Assembly (NCBI GenBank): GCA_903872505.1 | Contig: CAIQKV010000090.1 | Location: 1 to 42,278 of the forward strand | Direction: 5' to 3' | DNA: 42,278 nucleotides | Source: an uncultured Opitutia bacterium | GTDB taxonomy: Bacteria; Verrucomicrobiota; Verrucomicrobiia; Opitutales; Opitutaceae | Shown: piece by piece, positions 33,888-42,181 of the stretch | Numbering within the stretch: the first letter of the stretch is position 1 | Layout of the letters: every line of letters begins with the position of its first letter | Made by a program: the position numbers and the translations under genes | Notes under the pieces: model-generated | Told to the model about the DNA's origin: nothing | The model's database searches: none | Seen by the model: only the letters and a program-made list of their open reading frames with translations

Positions 33888-34802
33888 ATGAAACGCCCGC
33901 TCACCATCGCCGCCGTGCAGCTGCCCTCGGCGGCGCCCGGCCAGTCCAACGCCGCCCGCCAGCGCGCCAACTTCGCCCTCGCCGAGGAGTGGCTCAACGC
34001 CGCCGGCAAGCGCGGCGCCGACATCGCCTGCATCGGGGAAACGTTCAACGTCCTCGGCGCCAAGCTCACCCGCCGCAACACCCCTCCCCTCATCCGCCGC
34101 GCGATGGCGGACACGATCCGGCGCTTCGCCCCCCTCGCCCGCCGGCACCGCATGGCGCTCATCATCCCGATCCTCGCGCTCCTCGAGGGCAAGGTGCGCA
34201 ACGTCGCCGTCGTGTTCGACGCCAAGGGCCGCGTCGTCGGCCAGTACCAAAAGGTCCACTGCATTGAGAACGAGAAGGCCTATGGCGTCGTGCCCGGTGA
34301 CACCTGGCCGGTCTTCGAGCTGTGCGGGGCCAAGGTCGGCATCCAGATCTGCCATGACACGTCCTTCCCCGAGAGCGCGCGCTGCCTGACGATGAACGGC
34401 GCCGAGATCATCTTCTGGCCGCACGTGATGAGCGGCTGGGGCGGCGAGTTCATGGACATCCTCCTGCGCGCCCCGGCGATCCACAACGGCGTCCACTTCG
34501 TGCCCGTCTGCTTCGGCTGCCCGCCGGAGAAATCCTGGATGCCCGGCATGCTCCTCGGCCGCAGCAGCGTCATCGCCCCCGATGCCATGATCCTCGCCGA
34601 CGCCGGCCACCACCCCGGCATCGCGCTGGCCACGATCGACCTCGCCGCCCCGCGCATTGCGCAGTGCTTCACCCGCATGGGCGACTGGGTCTGGAAGATC
34701 GACATGGCCAACGACCGCCGCCCCGACACCTACGCGCCGCTCATCCGCCCGGTGAAACGGCGGCAGCCCGTGCGCGCCGCGCAGGCCCACCGGGTCCGAT
34801 AG
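33888..34802 (+). CDS. Carbon-nitrogen hydrolase (nitrilase superfamily)
   Basis: The 304-residue enzyme hydrolyses a non-peptide C-N bond, with the catalytic triad Glu51 (CIGETFN), Lys122 (QYQKVHC) and Cys155 (GIQICHDTSFPE). The start is ATG 33888 (MKRPLTIAAVQLPSA). A GTG six codons upstream falls inside the MITE terminal repeat and is less likely. Length and motifs resemble amidase/carbamoylputrescine amidase-like members; the substrate cannot be read. A promoter could be supplied by the MITE or lie in it. It is convergent with the DUF1294 gene. Confidence 0.88.
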   Translation: MKRPLTIAAVQLPSAAPGQSNAARQRANFALAEEWLNAAGKRGADIACIGETFNVLGAKLTRRNTPPLIRRAMADTIRRFAPLARRHRMALIIPILALLEGKVRNVAVVFDAKGRVVGQYQKVHCIENEKAYGVVPGDTWPVFELCGAKVGIQICHDTSFPESARCLTMNGAEIIFWPHVMSGWGGEFMDILLRAPAIHNGVHFVPVCFGCPPEKSWMPGMLLGRSSVIAPDAMILADAGHHPGIALATIDLAAPRIAQCFTRMGDWVWKIDMANDRRPDTYAPLIRPVKRRQPVRAAQAHRVR

Positions 34803-34858
34803 AGTCCGTACCCAAGGAGCTTCAGTCTCAGGTCTGGCGAACTCTGGCGTCAGGCAGT

Positions 34859-35266
34859 CTACGCCCTGAAGAGGTGCACGGCGCCCTTTGCGAGCCGCCA
34901 GCCAAGCAAGGAATCAAGCGCGACATACTGATGGAGCATGACGACAACCCAGAAGACCACTTGGTAGGAAAACTTCGATGTCTTGTGGCGAAATTTCCGC
35001 TGCGCCAGGAAGGCCCCGGGCCAACCTCCGATCAATTCGGCCAAATGCAGCGTAATCTCCGGAATACGACGCTCTCCTGCTTCCGCGCTCCGCTTGTCGC
35101 GCCAGTAGGCCAAGTAGGTGAAAAAGGACGCCGTAACCGGGATGCTCGCCAACATAAACCAATTCTCCCGCGTGGCTAACCGGCACAGGGCAATAACTGG
35201 AACCACGAGCAGCACGAGGAACATGGCAAAGTTGGATGCGCGGGGTAATTTTTGGGAATGAGTCAT
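34859..35266 (-). CDS. DUF1294-domain membrane protein
   Basis: The 135-residue protein starts at ATG 35266 (MTHSQKLPRASNF). It has three or four hydrophobic segments, including FAMFLVLLVVPVIALCRLA and MLASIPVTASFFTYLAYW. The DUF1294 signature is YWRDKRSAEAGERRIPE, then LHLAELIGGWPGAFLAQ, ending with HKTSKFSYQVVFW. Many homologues carry an N-terminal cold-shock domain; this one does not. Function is unknown. The base composition is clearly less GC-rich than its neighbours, which suggests recent transfer. It is divergent from the DUF1638 gene (158-base gap) and convergent with the nitrilase gene. Confidence 0.85.
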   Translation of the reverse strand: MTHSQKLPRASNFAMFLVLLVVPVIALCRLATRENWFMLASIPVTASFFTYLAYWRDKRSAEAGERRIPEITLHLAELIGGWPGAFLAQRKFRHKTSKFSYQVVFWVVVMLHQYVALDSLLGWRLAKGAVHLFRA

Positions 35267-35424
35267 GTCGGGAATCGCCTGTGCCGTGGCCAGCGAACCC
35301 GCGCCGCCCCACCCGCTCAAGGCCGAAGCCCGGCCAAGGCTCGCCGCGTTTCGCGCAAAAAATGCGGCGACAGCGGGCGGTCCGTTGTCCATCATCTCGG
35401 CCTCTTCCACCCCCTTCCGCCGCC

Positions 35425-36168
35425 ATGCTCCTGAAACTGATTTCCTGCAATGTCTTCCAGCGCGAGGCCTCCTGGTGCATCGCGCGCTCGCCGCACGTGA
35501 TCGACGCCGAGTACACCGAGCTCGGCGAGCACGTCCGCAGCGCGGGCCTGCGCCAGATCATCCAGAAAAAAATCGACGCCACCGAGGCGTCCGGCAAGGC
35601 GTACGACGCCATCCTCCTGCTCTTCGGCCTCTGCGGCAACGCCACCATCGGGCTCCAGGCCCGCCGCACCTCGCTCGTCATCCCCCGCGCCCACGACTGC
35701 TGCACCATCCTGCTCGGCTCGCGCGCCAAGTTCGCCGCGCACTTCGGCGACGCGCCCAGCACCCCCTTCTCCTCCGCCGGCTACATCGAGCGCGGCAACT
35801 ATTTCCTCCGCACCAGCGACGACGGCGCCCCGGAGGTGCAGGTGGGCGACGCGTTCAAGGCGCTCGTCGAGAAATACGGCGAGGAGGACGCCCAGTTCAT
35901 CTGGGCCGAGATGCATCCCGACCACGGCAACGACAAGGCGGTCTTCATCGATCTGCCCCAGACCAGTCACCTCGGGTATGCCAAGCAATTCCGCGACAAA
36001 GCCGCGGCCGCCGGGAAGAAGGCCGTCGAGCTGCCCGGTGACATCCGGCTCATCGAGAACCTCATCAACGGCCACTGGGACGCGAAGGAGTACCTCACCG
36101 TCCCGCCCGCCGCCGCCACCGAGGGCGTCTACGACTGGGAAGAGGTCATCCGGGCGAAGAAGCCCTGA
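35425..36168 (+). CDS. DUF1638-domain protein
   Basis: The 247-residue protein starts at ATG 35425 (MLLKLISCNVFQREASWCIA); the frame is open further upstream but with no similarity. Family motifs are LLFGLCGNATIGLQ and IPRAHDCCTILLGSR, with several conserved Cys that could bind a metal or corrinoid. DUF1638 genes are often found near URO-D-like and corrinoid methyltransferase genes. The URO-D-like gene at 28039-29187 is the nearest such gene here. It lies 75 bases upstream of the heparinase-like gene on the same strand. No catalytic assignment is possible. Confidence 0.85.
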   Translation: MLLKLISCNVFQREASWCIARSPHVIDAEYTELGEHVRSAGLRQIIQKKIDATEASGKAYDAILLLFGLCGNATIGLQARRTSLVIPRAHDCCTILLGSRAKFAAHFGDAPSTPFSSAGYIERGNYFLRTSDDGAPEVQVGDAFKALVEKYGEEDAQFIWAEMHPDHGNDKAVFIDLPQTSHLGYAKQFRDKAAAAGKKAVELPGDIRLIENLINGHWDAKEYLTVPPAAATEGVYDWEEVIRAKKP

Positions 36169-36243
36169 GCCGGCCGGCCGCCCGAGCGCGGGCCCGGCGG
36201 GCCCGACGACCAACCGCTGCATCCCGCCCCATTTTCACTCCCC

Positions 36244-38274
36244 ATGAAAACGCTCGTTGCGCTGCTGAACCTCGACCATCCGGGTCTTGAGACCGTCAAG
36301 GCCGCCGTCGCCCGGGACGACCTGCCCGCGGCCGGCGAACACCTGCTGGCGTACTATCTCGGGAAGCGGCCGGAGCGCTGCCTCGATTTCTGGGACCTCT
36401 CCGGCCCGGACGATTACCAGCCGATGCCGTGGGGCGCAGCCACGACCCACGACCAGCTCTGGAGGAACACCCCCGAGCGTGTGCTGGCCGCCCAGCTGTT
36501 CGCCTCCGGGCATACGTTTGATTTCTCGCGCGACGCCGACATCGACTGGTGCAGCGACATGCGGCTCTGGGCCGACGGCGGGAAATATCCCTTCGCGCAG
36601 GCGCGGAACATGCTGCGCCGGCTCTACTGGCTGCGTTCGCTCGATCTTTGCTACCTCCAGGGCGATGCCGCGACCCGGGCGCGCGCCGTGGCGCAGTTCA
36701 CGCGGCTGATGACGTCGTGGCTCGACCAGTGGGTGGAGGATGAGTACGTCGTCAACCACGCCATCGCGCTGGCCGATGCGATCTCGAATTCGGGCCTCGT
36801 GCGCAGCTGGATGGTCTTTCTCCCCGCGCCGGAGGTCCCCGCGGAGCTCAAGCTGCGCCTGCTCCAGCACATCGCCGAGGGCGCGGCGGACGTGCTGGCC
36901 CGCGCGGCATGGCACCCGTGGATCTGGGGGCTGAGCGAGGCCGCCGGCCTCGGGTTGACGGGCATCCTGCTGCCCGAGCTGCAGGCCGCGCCGGCGTGGC
37001 GGGCGCGCTGCTTCGAGTACGCCAACCACTTTTTCCAGACAGAGCTGCGGGCGGACGGCACGGTGAAGCGGATGCATTTCTGCCCGCACTATGCGGGCGG
37101 CACGGCGGCGTGGCCCCTCGCGTTCTATCCGCGGATCGCGAAGCTCGGCTACACGGACAGGCTCGAGCCGGGCGCGCGCGCCGGCGTCGAGCGGCTGGTG
37201 GACTGGATCGCCACCGTCCAGAAGCCCGACAACACCATCCCCCAGATCACCGCGTCCGACCTCCAGGGCTTCGCGCGCTGGCTCGCCGCCGGCGCCGAGA
37301 TGTTCCACCGGCCCGACTGGCTGTACGTCGCGACCGCTGGGCGCGAGGGCCGCGCGCCGGCGCAGACCAGCCGGGTGCTGCCCGACGGCGGGGCGTTCTG
37401 CCTGCGCGACGGGTTCACCAAGGACGCGATGGTCGGCTGCTTCCACAACGGCGACTACCACAACCTCGAGCGCACCAGCCTCGCTCTCGACCTCTATGCG
37501 TTCGGCCGGACGCTGGTGACCGCGCCGGGCCGCTTCGGCTACTACATGCCGGAGTTCCTGCCCTACTTCGCCGCCGCGGGCTACAACACGCTGATGGTCG
37601 ACGGCTCGGCGCAGCAGATCTGGGGCGAGCACCCGCTGCGCCAGGGCGTCGGTCTGACGGACGCCGCCTGGCGGCTGGAGCCGGACTTCGACTGGGCGTG
37701 GGGCAGCCACCCGAACGGATTCGACGCCGCGCCCGACGTGCGCTGGCAGCGCGGGCTCCTATTTGCCAAGGGCGGATACTGGCTAGTCATCGACCGCATC
37801 CTCGGGCCCGGCGAACATGACTTTTCGCTGCGGTGGCTGCTCACGCCCTCCCAAGCCGTCGTCGAGCCGGGCGGGCTCGCGGTCCACACCGCCAACGCCG
37901 ACGCCAACGTCCGGCTCTCGCCCGTCCTCCCCGCGGAGGCGCAGCTGCGCGTCTGGGAGGGCAGCAGCGAGCCGTGGCGCGGGTGGTACTCGGCGGAGAA
38001 CGGCACCAAGCTGCCCGCGCCCCAGCTCGAGTACACCTGGCGCGGGAAACTCCCCGCACTCACCGCGATGCTCATCGTGCCCTACCGCGACCAGGCGCCG
38101 GCCATCGCGCTGGCGATGACGGAGACCGCCCCGGGCTGCCACGAGCTGACCGTCACGCGGCCCGGCGGGATCGACCGGCTGACGCTCGACCTGCGCGGCG
38201 CCGGCTCGGCCCGACTGGTGCGCGAAAACGCCAGCGGCCCCGCGCGTTCCTTCGCCCTCACCGCGGCCAAGTGA
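36244..38274 (+). CDS. Heparinase II/III-family polysaccharide lyase-like protein
   Basis: The 676-residue protein has an alpha/alpha-toroid N-terminal part to about 370, with RDADIDWCSDMRLWADGGKY, YVVNHAIALADAISNSG and KRMHFCPHYAGG. A beta-sandwich follows (GGAFCLRDGFTKDAMVGCFH, NGDYHNLERTSLALDLYAFG, YWLVIDRILGPGEHDF). This is the Hepar_II_III layout of PL12/15/17/21-type lyases that cleave uronic-acid polysaccharides by beta-elimination; NGDYHNLERTS contains candidate His/Tyr residues. There is no signal peptide (MKTLVALLNLDHPGLETVKA), so it probably acts in the cytoplasm on imported oligosaccharides. The sugar ABC importer on the opposite strand fits that. The exact polymer is unknown. Confidence 0.85.
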   Translation: MKTLVALLNLDHPGLETVKAAVARDDLPAAGEHLLAYYLGKRPERCLDFWDLSGPDDYQPMPWGAATTHDQLWRNTPERVLAAQLFASGHTFDFSRDADIDWCSDMRLWADGGKYPFAQARNMLRRLYWLRSLDLCYLQGDAATRARAVAQFTRLMTSWLDQWVEDEYVVNHAIALADAISNSGLVRSWMVFLPAPEVPAELKLRLLQHIAEGAADVLARAAWHPWIWGLSEAAGLGLTGILLPELQAAPAWRARCFEYANHFFQTELRADGTVKRMHFCPHYAGGTAAWPLAFYPRIAKLGYTDRLEPGARAGVERLVDWIATVQKPDNTIPQITASDLQGFARWLAAGAEMFHRPDWLYVATAGREGRAPAQTSRVLPDGGAFCLRDGFTKDAMVGCFHNGDYHNLERTSLALDLYAFGRTLVTAPGRFGYYMPEFLPYFAAAGYNTLMVDGSAQQIWGEHPLRQGVGLTDAAWRLEPDFDWAWGSHPNGFDAAPDVRWQRGLLFAKGGYWLVIDRILGPGEHDFSLRWLLTPSQAVVEPGGLAVHTANADANVRLSPVLPAEAQLRVWEGSSEPWRGWYSAENGTKLPAPQLEYTWRGKLPALTAMLIVPYRDQAPAIALAMTETAPGCHELTVTRPGGIDRLTLDLRGAGSARLVRENASGPARSFALTAAK

Positions 38275-38280
38275 CGCGGC

Positions 38281-39123
38281 TCAGCCCTTCACGGCGCCGA
38301 TCTGGATGCCCCGGATCAGCTGCTTCTGCAGGATGACGAAGATGATGATGAGCGGGATGACCGACATGGTCACCGCCGCCATCAGCAGGTGCGTGGCCTG
38401 GCCGTGCTCCTGATCGAAAAACATCATGCCGACCGGCAGCGTGAACTTGTCCACCGTCTTCATCATCACCAGCGGCCAGAAGAAGCTCTGGAAATTCCCC
38501 ATGAACGTGAAGATCGCGAGGGTCACCAGGCCCGGCCGGCTGAGCGGCAGGATCACATCCCAGAAAATCTGCCACTTGCTCGCACCGTCCATCTCCGCGG
38601 CCTCGTCGAGCGCGCGCGGGATGCCGAGCATGAACTGCCGCAGCAGGAACGTGCCGAAGGCACTGAACGCCGCCGGCAGGACCAGCCCGAGGTAGGTGTC
38701 CACCATGCCGACCCGCACCATGAGCTGGAAGGTCGGGATGAGCATGACCAGCCCGGGCAGCATCATCGTGCCGAGGTAGAGGAAGAACACGCGGTCGCGC
38801 CCCGGCCACTCGAGCCGCGCGAAGCTGAACGCCGCCAGCGCGCTGGTGAACACCTGCAGCAGCGTCACCCAGCCGGCGACCACCACGCTGTTGGCCGCGA
38901 ACCGCAGGAACGGGATGACCCTGAACACCTCGGGGTAGTTGCCCCAGCGGAAGGCCCCCGGCAGCCACTCCGGGTCCGAGGCCTCCGTCAGGGACTTGAA
39001 GCTCGTCAGCATCATCCAGACGAACGGCGCGATCATCAGCAGGCTGAGCCCGGCCAGCAACAGGGCCAGGCCCGGCCCGGCGCGCGCGGGCTTCACGGCG
39101 GGAGTGCGGGCGGGGTCAGTCAT
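38281..39123 (-). CDS. Carbohydrate ABC transporter permease, MalG-type
   Basis: The 280-residue inner-membrane permease has six hydrophobic segments, starting PGLALLLAGLSLLMIAPFVW. The EAA loop that docks the ATPase reads EAAEMDGASKWQIFWDVILP. The C-terminal RGIQIGAVKG is typical of the CUT1 family. The ATG overlaps the stop of the MalF-type permease gene by 8 bases (ATGACTGA). It works with that permease and the binding protein. No ATP-binding subunit is encoded nearby; CUT1 systems often share an MsmX-like ATPase from elsewhere. Confidence 0.92.
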   Translation of the reverse strand: MTDPARTPAVKPARAGPGLALLLAGLSLLMIAPFVWMMLTSFKSLTEASDPEWLPGAFRWGNYPEVFRVIPFLRFAANSVVVAGWVTLLQVFTSALAAFSFARLEWPGRDRVFFLYLGTMMLPGLVMLIPTFQLMVRVGMVDTYLGLVLPAAFSAFGTFLLRQFMLGIPRALDEAAEMDGASKWQIFWDVILPLSRPGLVTLAIFTFMGNFQSFFWPLVMMKTVDKFTLPVGMMFFDQEHGQATHLLMAAVTMSVIPLIIIFVILQKQLIRGIQIGAVKG

Positions 39124-40678
39124 TGGCGGCGCGGTTGCCGAAGCGGAAGTTCAGCAGCGAGAGGATGAACACGAGGGCGAACAGCACCCAGGCCGCGGCC
39201 GAGGCGTAGCCCAGCCGACCGGTCTCAAAGCCCTCGATGTAGATGAAGTAGCTCAGCGTCGTGGTGGACCCCGCGGGTCCGCCCATCGTCATCACCCGCG
39301 CCATCTCGAAGCCGCCCTGCAGGCCGTAGATGACGCCCATCACGCCGATGAAGAAGGTGACCGGCGCGAGCTGCGGCCACGTGATGTGCCAGAAACGCTG
39401 CATCGGCGAGGCCCCGTCCATGTCCGCCGCCTCGTACAGCTCGGGCGGGATGTTGCTCAGGCCGGCGAGATAGAGGATCATGTTGTTCGAGCCGATCGCG
39501 GCCCAGAGGCCCATGCCGATGATCGCCGGCTTGGCCCAGTCGTAGTCGCCCAGCCAGTTGGGCGGGGCAAACCCCGCCACGGCGGCGGCCGGCAGGTGGG
39601 AGCCCCAGACCACGCCGACGGCGAGCAGCGCCAGCAGCGGCAGCAGCCCGAGCGCCAGGGCCAGCTCGGCGCTGACGCCCGCATCCACGGCGCAGATCGG
39701 GCCCCAGCGCCGCGGCCGGCGGAGGATCAGCCCGGCGGCCACCGCGGCCACGACCGCGGCGACGCCCAGGGCGGGGCCAACGCCGACGTCCCGCCAGCGC
39801 AGCAAAAAGAACAGCGGCAGCGCCACCGTCACCAGGCCCAGGATCACCGCGACCGGCCCGGCCGTGCCATCGTCCCAATGCTGGCGCAGGCGCCGGAGCT
39901 GCCACAGGGCCAGCAGGACGGCCAGGAGGCCGCACGCCAGCGGCAGCCCCCAGCCGAACACGCTGGGCAGGGCGCGCACCACGACGGCGAACCCGTCGAG
40001 CACCGGCGCGAGCCCGGCGTTGATCGGGCCGGTCTGGGGATTGTAGAGCTTCTTCCACAGGACGAAGGTCGCGACGCCCGCGGTGAAGTTGGGCAGGTAG
40101 AACAGCGTGCGATAAACCGACCCGCCCGTCAGCACCCCGGCCACCAGGCTGCCGGCGGCGAGCACGCCGAAGATGCACCACACCCCCGCCTGACCCATGC
40201 CGCCCGCCCGCAGCAGCAGGCCGCTGGCGATCAGCATCAAGGTGGCGAGGATGAACGCCCCCCGCCGCGCCACCGGCTGCCGGCTCACGCGGCTCAGCAA
40301 CAGGGCGGCCCCCAGGCTGCCGGCGATGGCGAAGGGCAGCCCGAGCATCAGGAAAAACGTGTTGCCCAGGTAGTGCGGGAAATCGGGGTGGTGGATGAGC
40401 CAGGAGAAATTCTCGAGGCCCACGAAGCGCACCGACTCATGCCGGAAAATATTGTGCCGCAGGGTGTCCCAGTCGGTGAACGCGATCCCGAAGCTCACGG
40501 CCAGCGGCACGAGCGTGAAGGCGAGGAAGCCGAGGATGTTCGGCAGGAGGAAGGCGAGGCCGGCCAGCAGCCGGCGCCGGGGGGAACCGCGTTTGCCGAG
40601 CGTGCTCAGGGCGCGGCCTCCTTTTCCAGCCAGCCGTTCGCGCGATAATACGCCAGGTGGAACGGATCGTTGATCCAC
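39116..40678 (-). CDS. Sugar ABC transporter permease, MalF-type, with large insertions
   Basis: This is a CUT1 permease of 520 residues from the ATG at 40678, well above the usual 290-320. The core is standard: LLPNILGFLAFTLVPL, then VYRTLFYLPNFTAGVATFVL, then NWLGDYDWAKPA, and the EAA loop ELYEAADMDGASPMQRFWHI. Extra material with several hydrophobic helices lies at about 137-188 and 222-371. The ATG start overlaps the binding-protein gene by 73 bases. A CTG at 40607-40609, seven bases after AAAAGGAGG and overlapping the binding-protein stop as CTGA, gives a 497-residue protein and may be the true start. I keep the longest ORF but regard the CTG as likely. Confidence 0.85.
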   Translation of the reverse strand: MDQRSVPPGVLSRERLAGKGGRALSTLGKRGSPRRRLLAGLAFLLPNILGFLAFTLVPLAVSFGIAFTDWDTLRHNIFRHESVRFVGLENFSWLIHHPDFPHYLGNTFFLMLGLPFAIAGSLGAALLLSRVSRQPVARRGAFILATLMLIASGLLLRAGGMGQAGVWCIFGVLAAGSLVAGVLTGGSVYRTLFYLPNFTAGVATFVLWKKLYNPQTGPINAGLAPVLDGFAVVVRALPSVFGWGLPLACGLLAVLLALWQLRRLRQHWDDGTAGPVAVILGLVTVALPLFFLLRWRDVGVGPALGVAAVVAAVAAGLILRRPRRWGPICAVDAGVSAELALALGLLPLLALLAVGVVWGSHLPAAAVAGFAPPNWLGDYDWAKPAIIGMGLWAAIGSNNMILYLAGLSNIPPELYEAADMDGASPMQRFWHITWPQLAPVTFFIGVMGVIYGLQGGFEMARVMTMGGPAGSTTTLSYFIYIEGFETGRLGYASAAAWVLFALVFILSLLNFRFGNRAAND

Positions 40679-42078
40679 GCGGCCGGCACCGGTTGGCCCG
40701 CGGCGCGGCGCGCCTCGATCCGCCGCTGGATCGCGACCCGCGCGTCGTACAGCTTTCGCAGCGACGGGTTGCGGTCCACGCTGAGCGCGATCTCGGCATT
40801 GATCCGGTCGCCCATGGCCTGGGAGGCCTGCGCCGCGGTCAGCCGGCCGGAGATCATCGCCTCGGTGATTTCCTTCTCCACCCGGAAGAGGATCGATTGC
40901 AGGACAAACGGGCTCTTGCTCACCGTGATCCCGGTCTCACGGGCGGACTGGGCGAAAACCGCGGCCGAACCCCATTCGTTGGGGTGCGCGGGCGGGTGCA
41001 GATATTCCTCCGTCTCGGCGAACTTGGGCACCGGCGGCGCCCCGTCGGCGATGCGCACGATCAGGCGGTTGAACGGCGCACTGGCGAGGTATTGCAGGAA
41101 CTCCACCGCCTCCTTGCGGTGCTTGGACCCGGCGTAGACCCCGACGGAACCACCCCCCAGTTCCGTGTTGGGAAAGCCGTCCAGCGCCGGCTCCACCGCG
41201 CGCAGCGGGAAATCCCCGCGGGGCCGGAGCATGATCAGCGCCCACTGCCCGACGTAGATCATGGCGAAACGGCCCGAGACGAAGTGCGAGAACATGCTGC
41301 CGAAGCCGCTGATGTCGGCCGACATCGCCTCGCCTTCCTCCCGGCTCGGCATGAGCCGATCCTCCACCGTCCAGCGGCGCACGCGCTCGAGGATCTGCAC
41401 GTTGCGCGGGTCATCCAGGGTGCAGCGCGTGTCCGTCTCGTTGTAGTTGGCCAGGCCGATCCCGCGGCGCATCACGTCGCGCGACACGAGGTTGGTGAAG
41501 AAAATCCGCTGCCGCGTGCCCGGCGGGTTGGCCGCGGCGACGAACTTTTTCCCGAGCGCCTCGAACTCGTCCAGCGTCCAGCGCTGCGGCGGCTCCGGGA
41601 TGTGGTATTTCGCGAACGTGGCGCGGTTGACCCAGTTGAGATTCACGCCGGCGTTGCGCGGAAAGCCGTATTGCCGGCCATCGAAGATGAAATCGCCCGC
41701 CAGCCCCGGATAGGTGGCCGCCAGGGAAAACCCGAGGATCTTCGCCTCCTCGGTCACATCCGCGATCATGCCCGTCGCGGGGAACAGGTCGGATTCGTAG
41801 GCGTAGAGATCCATGATGTCGGAGCCGACGCCCGACAGGCCCTGCACCAGTTTCTTCGTGGGTTCCTGGTTGGTGTTGTCGATCCGCAACTCGACCGGCG
41901 GCAGCCCCTGCTCCTTCCGCCACTCCTGGAACGTCTCCACCGTCGCCCGCTTGTTTTCGTCGTCCTGGGTGTTCCAGTAGATCACCGGGATGTCCCGGCG
42001 CTGGTCGGACTCCGTCCAGTACAGCCCCAGGCTCGCCAGGGTCAGCACCGCCAGGGAGATGAGGAAGATGCGTTTCAC
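40606..42078 (-). CDS. ABC transporter extracellular solute-binding protein
   Basis: The 490-residue binding protein is first in the sugar-importer operon. The chosen start is GTG 42078 (reading M/VKRIFLISLAVLTLASLGLYW), which gives a hydrophobic anchor or signal. The upstream open frame to 42276 is Pro/Arg-rich and not protein-like. There is no lipobox Cys. The body is a family-1 extracellular binding protein (VIYWNTQDDENKRATVETFQ, GVGSDIMDLYAYESDLFPAT, RWTLDEFEALGKKFVAAANP). Carbohydrate oligomers are likely, given the two CUT1 permeases next in the operon and the heparinase-family genes nearby. Confidence 0.88.
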   Translation of the reverse strand: MKRIFLISLAVLTLASLGLYWTESDQRRDIPVIYWNTQDDENKRATVETFQEWRKEQGLPPVELRIDNTNQEPTKKLVQGLSGVGSDIMDLYAYESDLFPATGMIADVTEEAKILGFSLAATYPGLAGDFIFDGRQYGFPRNAGVNLNWVNRATFAKYHIPEPPQRWTLDEFEALGKKFVAAANPPGTRQRIFFTNLVSRDVMRRGIGLANYNETDTRCTLDDPRNVQILERVRRWTVEDRLMPSREEGEAMSADISGFGSMFSHFVSGRFAMIYVGQWALIMLRPRGDFPLRAVEPALDGFPNTELGGGSVGVYAGSKHRKEAVEFLQYLASAPFNRLIVRIADGAPPVPKFAETEEYLHPPAHPNEWGSAAVFAQSARETGITVSKSPFVLQSILFRVEKEITEAMISGRLTAAQASQAMGDRINAEIALSVDRNPSLRKLYDARVAIQRRIEARRAAGQPVPAAWINDPFHLAYYRANGWLEKEAAP

Positions 42079-42181
42079 TGGGGCGGGCGGAACATGCGTC
42101 GGGACGGGAAAATTTCTACGGCCCCGGGCGCGGGGCGCCACCAAAAACCGCCCCGGCCCGGCGCCCGCCCGCGGCGGGGCC

